64,000 bases of DNA from Jaapia argillacea MUCL 33604. Taxonomy: Eukaryota > Basidiomycota > Agaricomycetes > Jaapiales > Jaapiaceae. The stretch covers positions 89,281 to 153,280 of the forward strand of contig KL197762.1 of the NCBI GenBank assembly GCA_000697665.1, given 5' to 3'. The notes below the pieces were generated by a model. It made no database searches. It saw only the letters and a list, made by a program, of their open reading frames with translations, and had not been told where the DNA came from. Each line of letters starts with the position of its first letter. Within the stretch, counting starts at the first letter, position 1. Made by a program: the position numbers and the translations under genes. Below, in pieces: positions 47,977 through 59,670 of the stretch.

Positions 47977-49423
47977 ATCACTTGTCGTTGAACGAGCCTA
48001 TAGATTTGACAACTCCCTTTCTTAGGTTGCCGATACCTTGGATTGAAGCGTGTTGCATTCTCGATGTTATGGAATCTCGTACTACCTATAGATGATAGAG
48101 TTCTCATTGATTGTTGTTCGCCCCTGACAGGGTTTCGGCGATTATCTCCTCTTCTTTCCGAACTCCATGTTGATGATTTATAATATTTATTCAGTTTGAT
48201 ATATCATCCTTCCGCATGTGCGAGATATGGTACTTGTCTCTCCTCTTCTTATGTTCCCCTGTTGCCTTCGACCACATCGGTGGCCAGCGCATTGCGGATC
48301 GCTTTACTCCCACATGTGGTCTGCGACATCACCGTTGTCAGGCGAGTCATTTATTCCCTCTGCTCTGAATCCTCTTTCTCGAGCCCTCCTCTTCGATGAA
48401 TAGAAACTTCGTCTCATGTCCAGGAAGATCCGGCCGAATGCAAGAGAGACTCGTACCCGTCGATGCTATGGGCCCCTTTCTATCTACTTTTCGAGCGATT
48501 TCGAGAACCACCACTTCCCCCTCTACCTCATCATCCCACGTTTCAGAAACACTCTCTCCGTCTAGCAAGGTCCTGGGGCCAAGAAGGCAATACCTCGATA
48601 TCGAAAATTCCTTGATAGAGTTCGACTATGGACCTGCAAGGTTCGATTTTCTTCGTGGTCCCCGGCGGCCACGGTTTTTACGCACAGGTTCTCTTTAATG
48701 CCAGGCCCGCCGAAATGACCAAACTCCTCCTGGGGCGTTCAGAGTCCTTTCGACATCGTCACACCACCCTTCGAGTTCGATCCAGAACGCATCTATCCAT
48801 CAGCAGTGGGACCCATCCCTCGAAACGTCGTGCATTAGGGTTTGCGACTGCCCCAAGAGCTCCCACCATTCTCTCCTCGTCCATTCCGGCCGTTTCCCTC
48901 AGGTTTATTCAACCTGGGGATGGTTGGCATCCAGATGGCTTTGCCTCCATTTTTGGTGGAAGAGTAGAGAGCAATGGTGGTCATCGCCAAGTCGTTGCCA
49001 CTGCTCTACTACCTAGTGTATGGAACAGCATTACTCGCGAGGACTCAGAAGCAAATTGCACGGAGCCAACTTGAATCCTTCAGATACAAAGGCGAAACCT
49101 GCTTCCCCTTTGCTTCGTTCCTGGTGGTATGCCACTAGTGTACTTTGACTTGGAATGGCGTCCCAATCATACGAGAGAAATTGAAGATTAATATTTGGAT
49201 TGTTTATCGTGGATACGAATGGGTACTACGTAGTTAAAGTGACCAGCTCACTCAGCCAGGACTACATAGCCGGCGCTGAAGTTGTTCATAATAACATCCA
49301 CGTTGCAGTAATGTACCACCCCTGAAGGCAGCTCAAGGCCTCACCGTGACCTCGTTTATCCTCGAGTCGTCGACAGTATCAGCATCCGAATCTCGAGCTG
49401 TTGAAACATATTCGACGCCAGAT
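47977..49423. other. 1.4-kb stretch with doubtful open frames
   Basis: Plus-strand frames at 48396-48698 and 48628-49074 are open for 100-148 codons but overlap each other in different phases, resemble no family, and I found no splice joining them. A third frame near 48,770 reads FEFDPERIYPSAVG. There may be a decayed or unusual gene here; I cannot support one. Confidence 0.35.
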
Positions 49424-51073
49424 ATGGCTCTACACATCTCAGAAATTTGCCGAGAGATTTGCTTGCAAGTCAAGGGCGATGGGTTTAGTAATACGAAAGC
49501 CTGGCGACGAACCTTGTCCGTTCTCGCTCGAACTTCTCGAGCGTTCTCAGACCCTGCTCTCGATATCCTTTGGGAGGAGGTACATGGGTTTCAACCACTT
49601 CTCGACTTACTCCCAGACTTCCTCACAAACAGCCAAGATCATGTTCTCCACTCTGAGTTTGATGAAGATGTAGTGGTGTCGGTGAGTTTTGTATTTACTG
49701 TTGCCCTCCGATACGAATGAGCTGATTGGACTTCGAAGACCCTTTCCCGACCCGTTCGCCCTGAAGAGTGGAATCGCTTTGACATCTATTCGCCTCGCAT
49801 TCGGGTCTTCCACTATAATCATGACAAAGAATGTTATCTCGCGCAGCTGTACAACGACCTGGCTGCTTCAAAAAATAGGCCTTTGCTGCCCAGACTGTCA
49901 TGTCTGGTTTTCCGGTTCTCTTACTCCCCTCCATTTTCGACACTACTCCTATCATTGGCTATATTTCGAACCACGACATCCACCTCTCCAATCCAGTCGT
50001 CTGTGTGGCTTCAGAAACTCGCCCTCGAGATAGATGCCTCTTCCCATCAGGAATCTCTGAAGGACAAGGCTTTCTTTGATAGCCTCCCTTCTCATTATCC
50101 AAACATCGAAGAATTCGTCTTGCCTATCCTTCATTCCATCCCAGCCCTCGATTTTCTCCAGGACTTTGGGCATCTCCGATCTTTGAAAATCGTTTCTGCT
50201 TTCGGTTTATTCCACAACCGTCGCAGATACGACATGGACTCTCAGGCGCTTAAAGTGCTTTCCAGCCTACCATATCTCACATCGCTTTCGATACGAACAG
50301 ACGTCCGACTCAGTACCCAGGTGGAGATCCCTTCCCCGCCTGGATTTCCACTCCTCAACTCTTTGCTCATCACTCGCTGCGATGCGTCCACCATTCAAAT
50401 AGTCTTCCATAACATCTCATCTTCCCATCTATCGACAATTTTCGTCAATATCAATCAGGGCGATTGGCTTCAAGTTATCCCCTCCCTCGCTTTGATGTCG
50501 AGAAAATTCAATTCGTCGCTCAAATCGCTGACTTGCATTACATCTCGTGGCATCCGCTACCCGCCAAATGATCTGGTGGGCGGAATAGTGAGGATGGGAG
50601 TCATCACTCCATTCCTCCCGCTTCGCCATCTCACGCATCTCGAGCTGAGTTATTATCCAGCTTCACTCTCCCTGGAGTACAGTGCTATACTCAGTGTCGA
50701 AGAAGCAAAGGAGATGTCTTGTGCTTGGGCCCAGCTGGAATTTTTTACGCTCGACACAGATTGGGCGGCCTTCTCCTTCGCTTCATTCGCCACCTTTGTT
50801 TCTTCGTGCCCACATTTGACCCGTGTCATACTTTCTCGACTATTGGTCGACAAGCAGCCAGAAGATTCCATCGCACACATTCCTAGGTCCACTACTCCGC
50901 ACCCACTTGATTTTCTTCGAGTCGATGAATGGGCCAAAGAACCTGCGTACGATATCCCACTTGCGAACTGTTTGGATCGGCTATTTCCCCACTTGAACAT
51001 ATCGCTTTGGGAAAGTACTGGTGATCTTAGAGACGTCAAGAATTACATCATGGAGTTACGGGCTGCTAGATAG
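49424..51073 (+). CDS. F-box/LRR-like protein
   Basis: Exons 49424-49681 and 49739-51073, 530 residues, in phase. The N-terminus (HISEICREICLQV... then LSVLARTSRAFSDPALDILWEEV) is the divergent F-box-like start common in Agaricomycetes. The single intron falls just before LSRPVRPEEWNRFDIYSPRIR, also usual for that family. The rest consists of Leu-rich stretches (LRSLKIVSAFGL, LPYLTSLSIRTDV, LRHLTHLELSYY) typical of irregular LRRs. A substrate receptor of an SCF ubiquitin ligase is likely; the target is unknown. These families expand quickly by duplication, and two other members lie at 57373-58631 and 61249-62535. Confidence 0.8.
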
Positions 51074-51666
51074 GCAATGGGAAATCGGAGGCGGACACCT
51101 TCGTTTAGCTATAGTACCTCGGGAGTCATTATAGTCGTGAACTATGTTAGTCCCTGGAGCTTTCCCATCTACTATCCGTCTTTCCTTCCTCGTTTTTGTA
51201 TTCCATGCTGGCGGTCTTTTCGTGTCGGACTTTGGAGGTACTCTGATGATTGAATTCTTTCATATTTCTCTACCCCTGAGAAGAACACCAGGGTGTGCCA
51301 ACCGGCGTGGATCATCAACTAAGACGGTTGGTAAGCTTAGGAATGGTTGTGTCGAGAAAAGAGACGGCGCTTCTTGAATTCATTGGCAATGGAAAGGCAA
51401 CAATAGTAGAGTATGAGATGATAGCTTTTGAAGGTCGGTATGAAAGGGAGAGACGCAAAGAAGATCGGGGCAATACGAACACAAGAGTACAAATGCAAGG
51501 CGACGAGGAACGAGAGTGAGTGAATTACGTGATAGATGTGAAGGAGGGGAAAGATCATGGGTATGTATGATGTACCAGAAGAAAGTGATGTAGCGATTGC
51601 GAGAGCACAGATCGTGACAATCATTGCGGGATTCTTCACGTCGATCTCGAGGCCTAGCGCTTTCCC
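51074..51666 (-). other. Convergent 3' region with an open frame continuing past the next gene's stop
   Basis: On the minus strand the frame stays open for about 110 codons directly after the TAG (51669-51667) of the neighbouring large gene, down to 51337. It begins GKALGLEIDVKNPAM and includes a hydrophobic helix (MIVTICALAIATSL). It has no ATG of its own near the start. It may be chance, a lost C-terminal region, or a readthrough extension. The rest is 3' flank of the F-box/LRR gene. Confidence 0.3.
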
Positions 51667-54600
51667 CTAGACAACGGCCACCTCGTCAGGTCGATGGCCG
51701 ATAGCAGGAGTGAGAAGGGGAGAGTTGACTTCGGAGACGGGTGTCAGGAGGGACCCGAGCATTGCTGAGGGAGAGGGTGAGAGTTTGCCGTTGGGGTGAC
51801 CAGGAGAGTGGCCGTGGCCGTGACCATTACCGTTGGAGTGGCCATTGGCTTTCAGAGATTTATTATCCGAGTCGGCACCGTCGCCTTTGGACTTGTCCCG
51901 ATGGGCCTCTTGGGTGCTCTCTAAGTCGTGACCGGCGTCCTGAGCGTGGCGCATGGCTATGAGGCAAAGCATATGAGATGGGGCCTTGAGTCTGAATGAA
52001 GAGGAAGCAACATACGCGAAGGTTTCTTGTTGGGCACGGCCGGGCGGGTAGTCGCCGGTGCAAGGGCGCAAGTTACAACTTCAATCTTCGGCGCCTTCCC
52101 GACACCGGTAGCCTTCTTCGGCTTGGGAGGAGCAATCTTGCTAGGTTCAGCATACTTCTTCAACTCGAACAAGATGTCTCCCTTCGAGTTGAACACAGGG
52201 TTTGCCAAAGCAAACGCTCCTATGCTGGGGAAGCAATGCGACCAAACTCCGCCGAAAGTCTCCTTCATCTCAGCGGCGATGACAGAGAGGTCGACGGAGA
52301 GGAGAGCGTGGAGGTGTTCGAAGTTGATAAGGTTGTCCATGGCGGATTCTATTTGCTGAGATGTGTCGAAGGTAGGTTTAGTGACACCAATGATGTCGAC
52401 TTCCATGCCAGAGGGAGTGGAGGACATGCAAAGATTGACCTTCCATTGAGCAACCGCGTGGGTGCTGAAAGGAAGACAAGACTTAGATGACTATGATCAG
52501 AGTCGGGAAAGTTACTTACCTCCACTTCCTATGGTGGCCCTTGAACCCGAGGTGTACCGAAGTTTCACCTGACATCCAAATGTCGAGGGTTCCGTGGTTG
52601 AAACCAGTAGGGAGATCAAGTTTATTGTTAGTCTGGCCTGAAAAAAAGTTAGCAGGGGATTCAAGGCGGCGTCCTGGCCAACACTCACAATCAATAGTAT
52701 ATGTCCCGTTGTTCTTGTCATCGCAACTCCCCTCATGCTCATAGCTCCACTTATTATGATGGCTCCACTTGTATTGATGGTGATTACCCTTGACGGCCTC
52801 CCACTTACATTCTCTCTTCTTGCGGTTCGTGTTGCGCTCGCCCCAGGTAGTGAGGCCGAGCTCCCATTCACCATCCTCAAGTCCAGTGAACACCTTGGCA
52901 TATTGGAACTTCTCGTCTTCAGTTCCGCGGAAGAAAGGAACGATGGTCGTAGCCTCATTGACTTTGGCAAGAGCGATAAGGAGCCGTTCATCGAGGAAAA
53001 TCTTCTTGGAAAGACAGATGGTACCATGCGAGAAGCCACGTTTAAGACGAACGATCCATTCGGTGGTGTAGTCCATGCGAGTAGGGGGCATGTGTCTGAA
53101 ATTGGTCATGCCGAAGATGACGATGCTAGTCTCAGCGACGGTGGAGGCGTGGCGGCAGTTGTCGCGGTGGTAAGTATGCTTCGAGTAGACATGGAAGTTG
53201 ACTGAGGTGAGACCGGTTGAAGGAGGTTTGGAGCCCTCCTTCCAGATAGGGATGGAACAAAGGATATGGTGACCGTGGAGAATGAGGGTGGGGAAGTAGT
53301 GCTTGCTCAAGTAGTGGGCCGTCGACTGGACAAGGTCTAAAGCTTCGCGGTTGCCGAGGCAAAGACCATCGAAGCTGGACAACTTGTAGATAAATTCAGC
53401 CTCTGAAGTAGATAGAAGGTAAGGGTGAGACGACAAGAAAAGAACTATGGCAATTTTGACTGACTTGTGAAATCCAAGCACAAATGCCTGATGAGACGAG
53501 TCTCATGATGGCCGTGGCCATGCTCCTTCCAGATCATCGAATCGACGAAACGGGAGAGCCAGGAAGTAGACTTTTTGGCGACTTCATGGTGGTCGTACAT
53601 CTTCAGATCGACCTCGAACGCCAATCGCCAGTTGGAGAGCTTGTGCCGCTTCGACTTGTCGGCGCTGAGATTCCCAATATCAGCACACGAATGCACGAAA
53701 GAGGTAATGGCGCCATACCAAGACAAGGGGAGGAAGGAACCTTCCTGGAGGTGCACCCAGACGATGACCTTGCCGCTGGACAACAAGCGGAAAGTCAAAG
53801 GACCGAACGTCGCCTCAAACTCGCGCTCGTGCGACCACTTCGACATGCACCTCGTGTGTTCATGAACATGCTTGGTCGACGTTTCACACATAATCCTGAA
53901 CTGCTCGATGATCGCCTCCAACGAAATGACTTGCACAAAGTCGAAGCCACAAGTATCCGTCTTCTTGATAACAACTTCCCAAGGTTTGGGCTTCCTATCG
54001 GGATGGTGTTCAACCGCGTGATCAGACTCCGATTCACTCTCATCGCTGGAGTGATGATGGGCAAAATGATGGTCGTGCTCAACGGTCCACCGAAGGTCGA
54101 AGTGGTAGACGATGTGGCATTTGGCAGCCTCGAGGATGGACGAGTAGTAATACTGGATGAACTCGATGACGGTAGACTTGAGGGCGGCCGCCCACTTCAA
54201 GGAGACGTCGAAACCAGTGAAAGTGCAGAGGTCCTCACAGATACGTATGGCTAAGCAGCTCTGATTAGGTCGAATCTGCAACGTGAATGGGGAGATTAAC
54301 TTACTCGTCATATCGAGTTTGACGGTCTTGACGTTCCCGCATGCCGAATTCTCAAGTATGAGATCGACAACGACGGCGATTTCCCAGTCCTTGTAGGTGT
54401 GCTTGGGTTTGCTACCAGATAGGATGAGACAAGGTGATGAAGAGGTATCTCGGTGGGAAACTGACGCTTCGAAGTCATGTCCATCATAAACCAGCAACTC
54501 ATCAATCTTGAAGTAAAGGACGACTTCGCGCTTGCAAATCGCATCAACTCGAGGGGCCCCGAACTTGATATGGAACTGGATTTCGGCATGATCGCCCAAG

Positions 54601-55536
54601 GCAGTCCAAGTGCTGCGATATTCGGAGAGGCAGATGGCGTCGCGAGATGCGTGACCTTCACCTCTAGTCAGAGCCTCAGCCTCCAGGTAGGCTTCGAGCC
54701 AACGGCCAGAGAGATGTTCGTTGATTCTCTCGACGGAGACACCGCAGACTTCCGAAATGTTCAAGTCGATGTTGTGAAGGTGACGAGGCATGAGGGAATA
54801 GTCAATCAAAATGTCGAGGCGGTTATCATCGAAGTCTGGAAGGGAGAAGAGGACGTGATGGCCAGCGTGGTGGAGATAATCCAAGTACTTCTTCATGTAT
54901 GCGATAAGTGACTCGCGACCTCCCTCCTTCAAGGTAACCTTGGAAGCGAACTCGGCAGCTACATACGGCTTAATGAGTAGGTGGATGAAAAGCAAAATAG
55001 GACACGTACTGTCGAGCTTAAGCACCAACATTTGGATGACGTGTGCGCCGTTTCCAATGTCGGAATGCATCGAACGGAGACCAGTGACGGTGAACTCCAT
55101 ACGGAACACAACCTCCAAATCATGAAGGGGGATGTTACGATCCCTACATCCCACCGTGAGTCAAAATCAACGCAGACAAAAGGAGGGGGACGAACCGAGT
55201 TGGCAAGAAAGATGTGGAGGAAGCTTTAGAGTGATCGAGGTTAAGGTGGCCTTCCTTGATCTTCAAGTGTAGAACGGCCTCGTGATTACAGACAAACTCC
55301 AATCTAGGTTTGCCAAACACGGCGTGGAACATGGTATCCTCCACATGCTGGACGTTGGAGCGCTGCTTGGCACCAACGGCGAATTCAGCGAGGGCAAAAT
55401 CGTAGCGGACGCGTTCCAAGGGCTTCAAACCGGGACCAGTGTGCTTCACACATTCGACGGAGTTATCGTAGAGAGCTCCGAGCTGAGCGTTGATATAATG
55501 CACGGCAAGATGTGCAGAGTTTTGAGTGAGAGACAT
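51667..55536 (-). CDS. Large protein of unknown family (about 1,140 residues)
   Basis: About nine exons, starting MSLTQNSAHLAVHYINAQLG at 55536. First exon 55536-55196, intron 55144-55195. Later junctions I checked keep phase (LKLD|TAEFASK, EA|KPKHTYKDW, DMT|IRICEDL, DFT|KAEFIYK, ID|CQTNNKLD, KW|STHAVAQW, KKPS|PMRHAQ). The interior seems to hold three or four diverged copies of a beta-rich module: a hydrophobic run such as VVLYFKIDE or VIVWVHLQE, then a basic patch and a W(E/R)xAxxVDL strand. The C-terminus is His/Gly/Asn-rich (NGHGHGHGHSPGHP). No signal peptide. I do not recognise the family. Clean splicing over 1,100 residues and a partial paralogue at 59671-60008 show it is a real gene. 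Confidence 0.75.
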
Positions 55537-56515
55537 GCGGGCTGTTGATAATAAAGCAAGAAAGGCCAGAGAGGTCAGGCAGCTGCGAGCGGCGTGAATC
55601 GACTGAAACCTACACGATTAACCAAGGGTTCGAACGTTGGATGGTCGAGTAAGGTTGGCAGGTGTCCAACAAGTGATGAGGATTCGAAGCGATCTGAACC
55701 ACCGTATTTATACCAGTAGCAAGGTTTCACGAGATCGGCGAAGTGTTACCTCCATCGGTTCCTCCTCGTGAGGGGAAAGAAGGCGGACGATCGGTCCTCC
55801 CGACAGAAAGATCTGATTTTAGCAAGGTACATAGATCGTCTCCGAGTCATGCCCAAAGCTTGGAGGAGAGTTCGCCGGTATTGCGGTGCAAGAGGTATGA
55901 AGAAGGTTCAAAACAAGCTCTGAGGATGCTATATCTACGGCCGTAGAGAGGATATATCTCGAGTGAGTGGTTTTTAGGTGCCTCATGATTTGGCGATGAA
56001 CCACTAGAATCTCAGGGACTAGCAGAGGCGCCTGGGAGCAGGATCGTGGCCAAGAAAACCCGTGAGCATCAAGGAACTTGGGTATAGGTCCATCACAGAT
56101 CTCGACACAGGTCTTCAATGAAGAATAAGTGCACGTTCCTTGCTTTGGGAGATCCAAGGATCAAATCCCCCAGCAAGTCATTTTGCGGGGGTGCGCGGTC
56201 TGAGAAACCTCGTCGGGTTGAGCGAAGCACCGTGACGTGCAATTCAGCCATCGTTCATAATCAGGGGGGTGTGCCTTGCCACTTTGTCAGAAATGAGAGT
56301 TCGGAATAGCACAATCAGCGAAGAAGCAAACGTTGAGAACAAAGTTCCCCTGAGGCTGAGTGGCTGGACAAACGTGGACAAAACTTGAACAAACAAGTCG
56401 CGGAGTTTTGAATCGTTCTGTTGAGTCACCGGTCACAGTGGTTGAACCGTTGTGGGAGGTTGGGTTGCTGTGAAATTCCTTTGACTCGAAACATATATAG
56501 GTTATCAGGGAGTAT

Positions 56516-57181
56516 CACGGTAAACAAGCGCGACTTTGTTGCCGCAGCAAAGTCTCAATTAGCGACGCTGCATTGCCTGCATTTGTCATCGACTGTGAAG
56601 TGAAAGCATAGCTGACAACGAGCCTTAAATATACTGTTGGCTTTGCTGTAGCCTACAACTCTAACCACATATTTTGAATATTGAAACCTACCACATATTC
56701 TAAGTTTGCTGGCTGAAAATGCCACCCCGGCTTTTTCCACAACACAGCCAGAATATGACGAAAGCTAAAATGTCACAACAAGCTGAGACTTTGTTGTGAC
56801 GAAATACTTTGAATTTGTTGTGGTGACTTATTCGATTTTTGGCAGAGTAACCATGGTAACGAAGGATAAGTCACCACAACAAATTCAAAGTATTTCGTCA
56901 CAACAAAGTCTCAGCTTGTTGTGACACTCTAGCTTTCGTCATACCCTGGCTGTGTTGTGGAAAAAGCCGGGGTGGCATTTTCAGCCAGCAAACTTAGAAT
57001 ATGTGGTAGGTTTCAATATTCAAAATATGTGGTTAGAGTTGTAGGCTACGGCAAAGCCAACAGCATATTTAAGGCTCGTTGTCAGCTATGCTTTCACTTC
57101 ACAGTCGACGACAAATGCAGGCAATGTGGCATCGCTAATTGAGACTTTGCTGCGGCGATAAAGTTGCACTTGTTTACCGTG
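56516..57181. mobile_element. 666-bp foldback element (non-autonomous, 3-bp target duplication)
   Basis: Two inverted arms of about 316 bp (56516-56831 and 56866-57181), nearly identical, around a ~34-bp centre. Termini are CACGGTAAAC...GTTTACCGTG. Flanks are TAT on both sides. Copy B of the duplication has the unfilled site near 61056-61072 (GGGAGCATTAGGG), equal to copy A without the element and without one TAT, which confirms insertion with a 3-bp duplication. CACGG ends with a 3-bp duplication resemble CACTA-type elements, but PIF/Harbinger types also make 3-bp duplications. No transposase. A 61-codon frame present in both arms is a by-product of the symmetry. Confidence 0.9.
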
Positions 57182-57372
57182 TATTCGGGTGTGCTGGAGA
57201 GCATAAGTGCCTGTCAATTTGGTTGAGCTTCACGCAAGCGAAGCACTGTGACAATGCGAGTTCGTTCGAAAGCCTCTGAGGGCTCGAAAACATCACTGGC
57301 TGCACATTCCAACCTCAATCAAGATCATCCCTGTTGTCGACAACCTAAAAACACAACACCAGTGCGGGGAGG

Positions 57373-58631
57373 TCAGCGGTCAGTTTCCCTTTCCTGACCC
57401 CTCCTCCTCAATTCCAGAACCTCCATCAAGTTCTCTAATGCTCTCACATCATCCCTCGCCCCCTCCAAATTGTCCTCAATTAAGATATATCCACAATCGG
57501 TGTCACAATACGAATAATGCAGCTTTCGGTGCGGCTCCAAACCCTGGTGATTGCACCCATAACCGCTCAGAAGGGTCAAGGACGTCAACGCAGGACAGTC
57601 TGTCACAAGACGTCGGAAAAAGGTCGACCAGAAGAACGATGGATTATCCGAAACTTCTTGATAGTCTTCGGGGAGGATATAAGGGCAGGCGTGGAGCACA
57701 ATGTGTGTGAGGGTGGTCCCATGTTTGAATATGAATCGATCCACCTCCATCTCCCCAAAGACCACATTCTCAAGGCTGAGCGAAGTGAGTGTTGGAAAGT
57801 ATAGCGTGCTCAAGTAGATGTTGGGTACACATCCGACTTCTTGGTCGCTCTTGACGGTTAAAGAAGTGAGGTTGGCTTGAGTTGGGGGTAACAATTGTTT
57901 GGAGACTGTGCCTTCCCAAAAGTCACGCAGTGTGTCGTTAAGGAAACCACCCTCAGGCAAGTCGTTCTCCAAAACCACCTCTAAGACCAAGACCTCCAAA
58001 CTACTGAGGATGTCACGAAGGCCCTGGGTATCGTAGACTTTGTTGTTGGGTAGAGTGGAGATATTCTCCAATACTAGGGTACGAATTGCGTGAGGAGGAT
58101 TAACGCTAATAGCGGTCAGGATGTCCCATTGGAATCGGAGATCTGGTGAAGCTTTTTCGGGGAATTCGTATGAATCAGCTTCCACAAAGTGGGGGACGAA
58201 TTTGAGGTTGAGGGTATGCAAAGAGGGGAAGGAAGGAAGCTGAGAGAATGCCCTTGTCAGGGCTGTTGTCATTTCCCAGATCTCTGGAATTGCTCATAGG
58301 TGAACTCCTTTGATGAATAGTTGTAACAAATAATAATCGACTTGCCTTCAATCATTTCTGCCTGACGAGCTTCCCTCCTAAATATATACTCCCCCTCGAC
58401 AGCAACAACTTCCAGCCAAATCTCTTCTACCAACTCGCTCACTTGTTTGTTTTGTGATATCGCCTCTAGCGAGGTTGCACATCTGACCATGTCCTTGAGC
58501 TTGATGATGCGGAAAAGTGATGGCGTAATGAGGTCGTAGAGACCCTTGTTCGTTCCTCGCAAAGCCGCAAGGGTAGAAGGCAGGGAGAGAGAAATGATCT
58601 GTCTCAGTAATTCGAGAGGGAGGTGCTGCAT
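57373..58631 (-). CDS. F-box/LRR-like protein, copy A (intact)
   Basis: Exons 58631-58346 and 58292-57373 sum to 1,206 nt, 401 residues. The F-box is at the very N-terminus (MQHLPLELLRQIISLSLPSTLAALRGTNKGLYDL). The intron has a GC donor, GAAG|GCAAGT (58293-58345, 53 nt), and joins IEA to IPEIWEM in phase; no GT donor gives an open join. The C-terminal two thirds are Leu-rich (LPSFPSLHTLNLKFVPHF, LTSLSLENVVFGEM, CPALTSLTLLSGYG). Likely SCF substrate receptor. The duplicate at 61249-62535 is disrupted. Confidence 0.8.
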
Positions 58632-59399
58632 ACCTTGTAGATGGGTCTATGAATCAAGTCGCGCGTACCGATAGAGAATTGATACTGTGAGGGGTAGCTC
58701 GGCGTCTTGACAACACGGTTATTACCATCGGTCCAAAGTTGCCGGCCATCTTTCGCCGTCGTTGTTACCTTCCTGGTCCTTGGCCAACAACAAGTAGCTT
58801 TGCATGCCGGCGACTCACGAGCCCTGTTCTGAGTCGAAAAGCCGTATTCCAAATATTGGTGTGATGACAGCGAGAACTTAAAGGGTCGTTTGCATTGAAG
58901 TGTGGTCGCATTCTTTCGAAATTCAAATGTCCACCTCAGTGCCAAAAATCCACCCCGACAATTTCTTGTCCAGCTCAGTCTGACGAAGGTTCCATAGAAT
59001 TCACTGCTAAGATCTCTCAATATCGTCCATCAATCAAGAATCAAATGTTCAGTCTGCAATTCTGCAGTGCGGGCTTACTTATTTTCGGATACCATTCCAC
59101 TCCAGCTTCTTCGGGCGCTTGTGTATGCGTATCAGCTTCATCAACAGCCTTAACAACAAAAGCTTCATCTGACCCTTGCCACCAGCATTGCTATATGTTG
59201 GCGCCTTTCGATTGAAACTTCCACTTCTTGATGGTATATCGTGGTGACATTCTCTCAAGTTGATCTCGGATATCGATCCCAGTGGGCGACATCTCAAACC
59301 TGGGCCCGAAAGGTGGATATTTGTTAATTCCATGAATTTATGCTGGGTTGTCTAACCACTATTTACGATGTCGTGGTCATGACTCTAGGTACTCAGACA
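58632..59399. other. F-box copy A upstream region and edge of the duplication
   Basis: Homology to the copy B upstream region runs to about 59115 (the AGCTTCTTC block) and then ends. 59116-59399 is unique to this position and includes the start side of the truncated F-box gene. No RNA gene seen. Confidence 0.55.
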
Positions 59400-59621
59400 A
59401 TGAGGCTCTTTGACCTTAATCACAACGTGCTGTCTATCATATTATCCCATCTAGAACGGGAGGATTATCCACATATCGTGCGCATGTGTAGGACAGCATA
59501 CTACGTCGGAATGCTGTTTCTGATGACCACCATTGAGTTGAAGTTATATCAGATCGGGAGCTTCTGCACGTTCATGGCCACCGAGGCATCATCACGCTGG
59601 GTGCCTTCTGTGGGCAGCTAA
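59400..59621 (+). pseudogene. Truncated F-box gene, 5' part only
   Basis: ATG at 59400 opens MRLFDLNHNVLSIILSHLER, a canonical F-box start (LFDLNxxVLxxILSxL), followed by CRTAYYVGMLFLMTTIELK and QIGSFCTFM as in many agaric F-box proteins. About 10-20 codons later homology to any protein stops, and at about 59634 sequence homologous to copy A intron/exon on the opposite strand begins. The gene therefore appears cut by the duplication junction. It is not related in sequence to the F-box genes of copies A and B. Confidence 0.65.
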
Positions 59622-59670
59622 CTTCTGCCGTAAGTCGAAATCAACACTATCAAAAAGGCAGGGCACTAAC

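Larger units (their letters stand above)
55155..59115. repeat. Segmental duplication, copy A
   Basis: Homologous to 59634-62945 in the same orientation. It spans the first exon of the large unknown gene, the shared intergenic part, the F-box gene 57373-58631 and about 480 bp upstream of that gene. Long stretches differ only by scattered substitutions, e.g. 55560-56400 against 60030-60860. The copies are about 4.5 kb apart at the left edge and 3.9 kb at the right; the difference is explained by the foldback element at 56516-57181. Intergenic 55537-56515 holds no gene. Confidence 0.9.

Noticed and set aside
48396-49074. Possible two-exon gene of about 200 codons
   Set aside because: I could not find an intron that joins the frames in phase, and neither frame resembles a known protein.
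53484-54254. 256-codon plus-strand frame
   Set aside because: Lies entirely opposite well-spliced exons of the large minus-strand gene and has no recognisable features.
55560-56430. Minus-strand frames of 60-112 codons in the duplicated intergenic region
   Set aside because: The matching frames are not conserved between copies A and B, so they are not under coding constraint.
56555-57142. Two identical 61-codon frames starting MEKAGVAFSASK on opposite strands
   Set aside because: Same sequence read from each arm of the foldback element; symmetry artefact rather than two genes.
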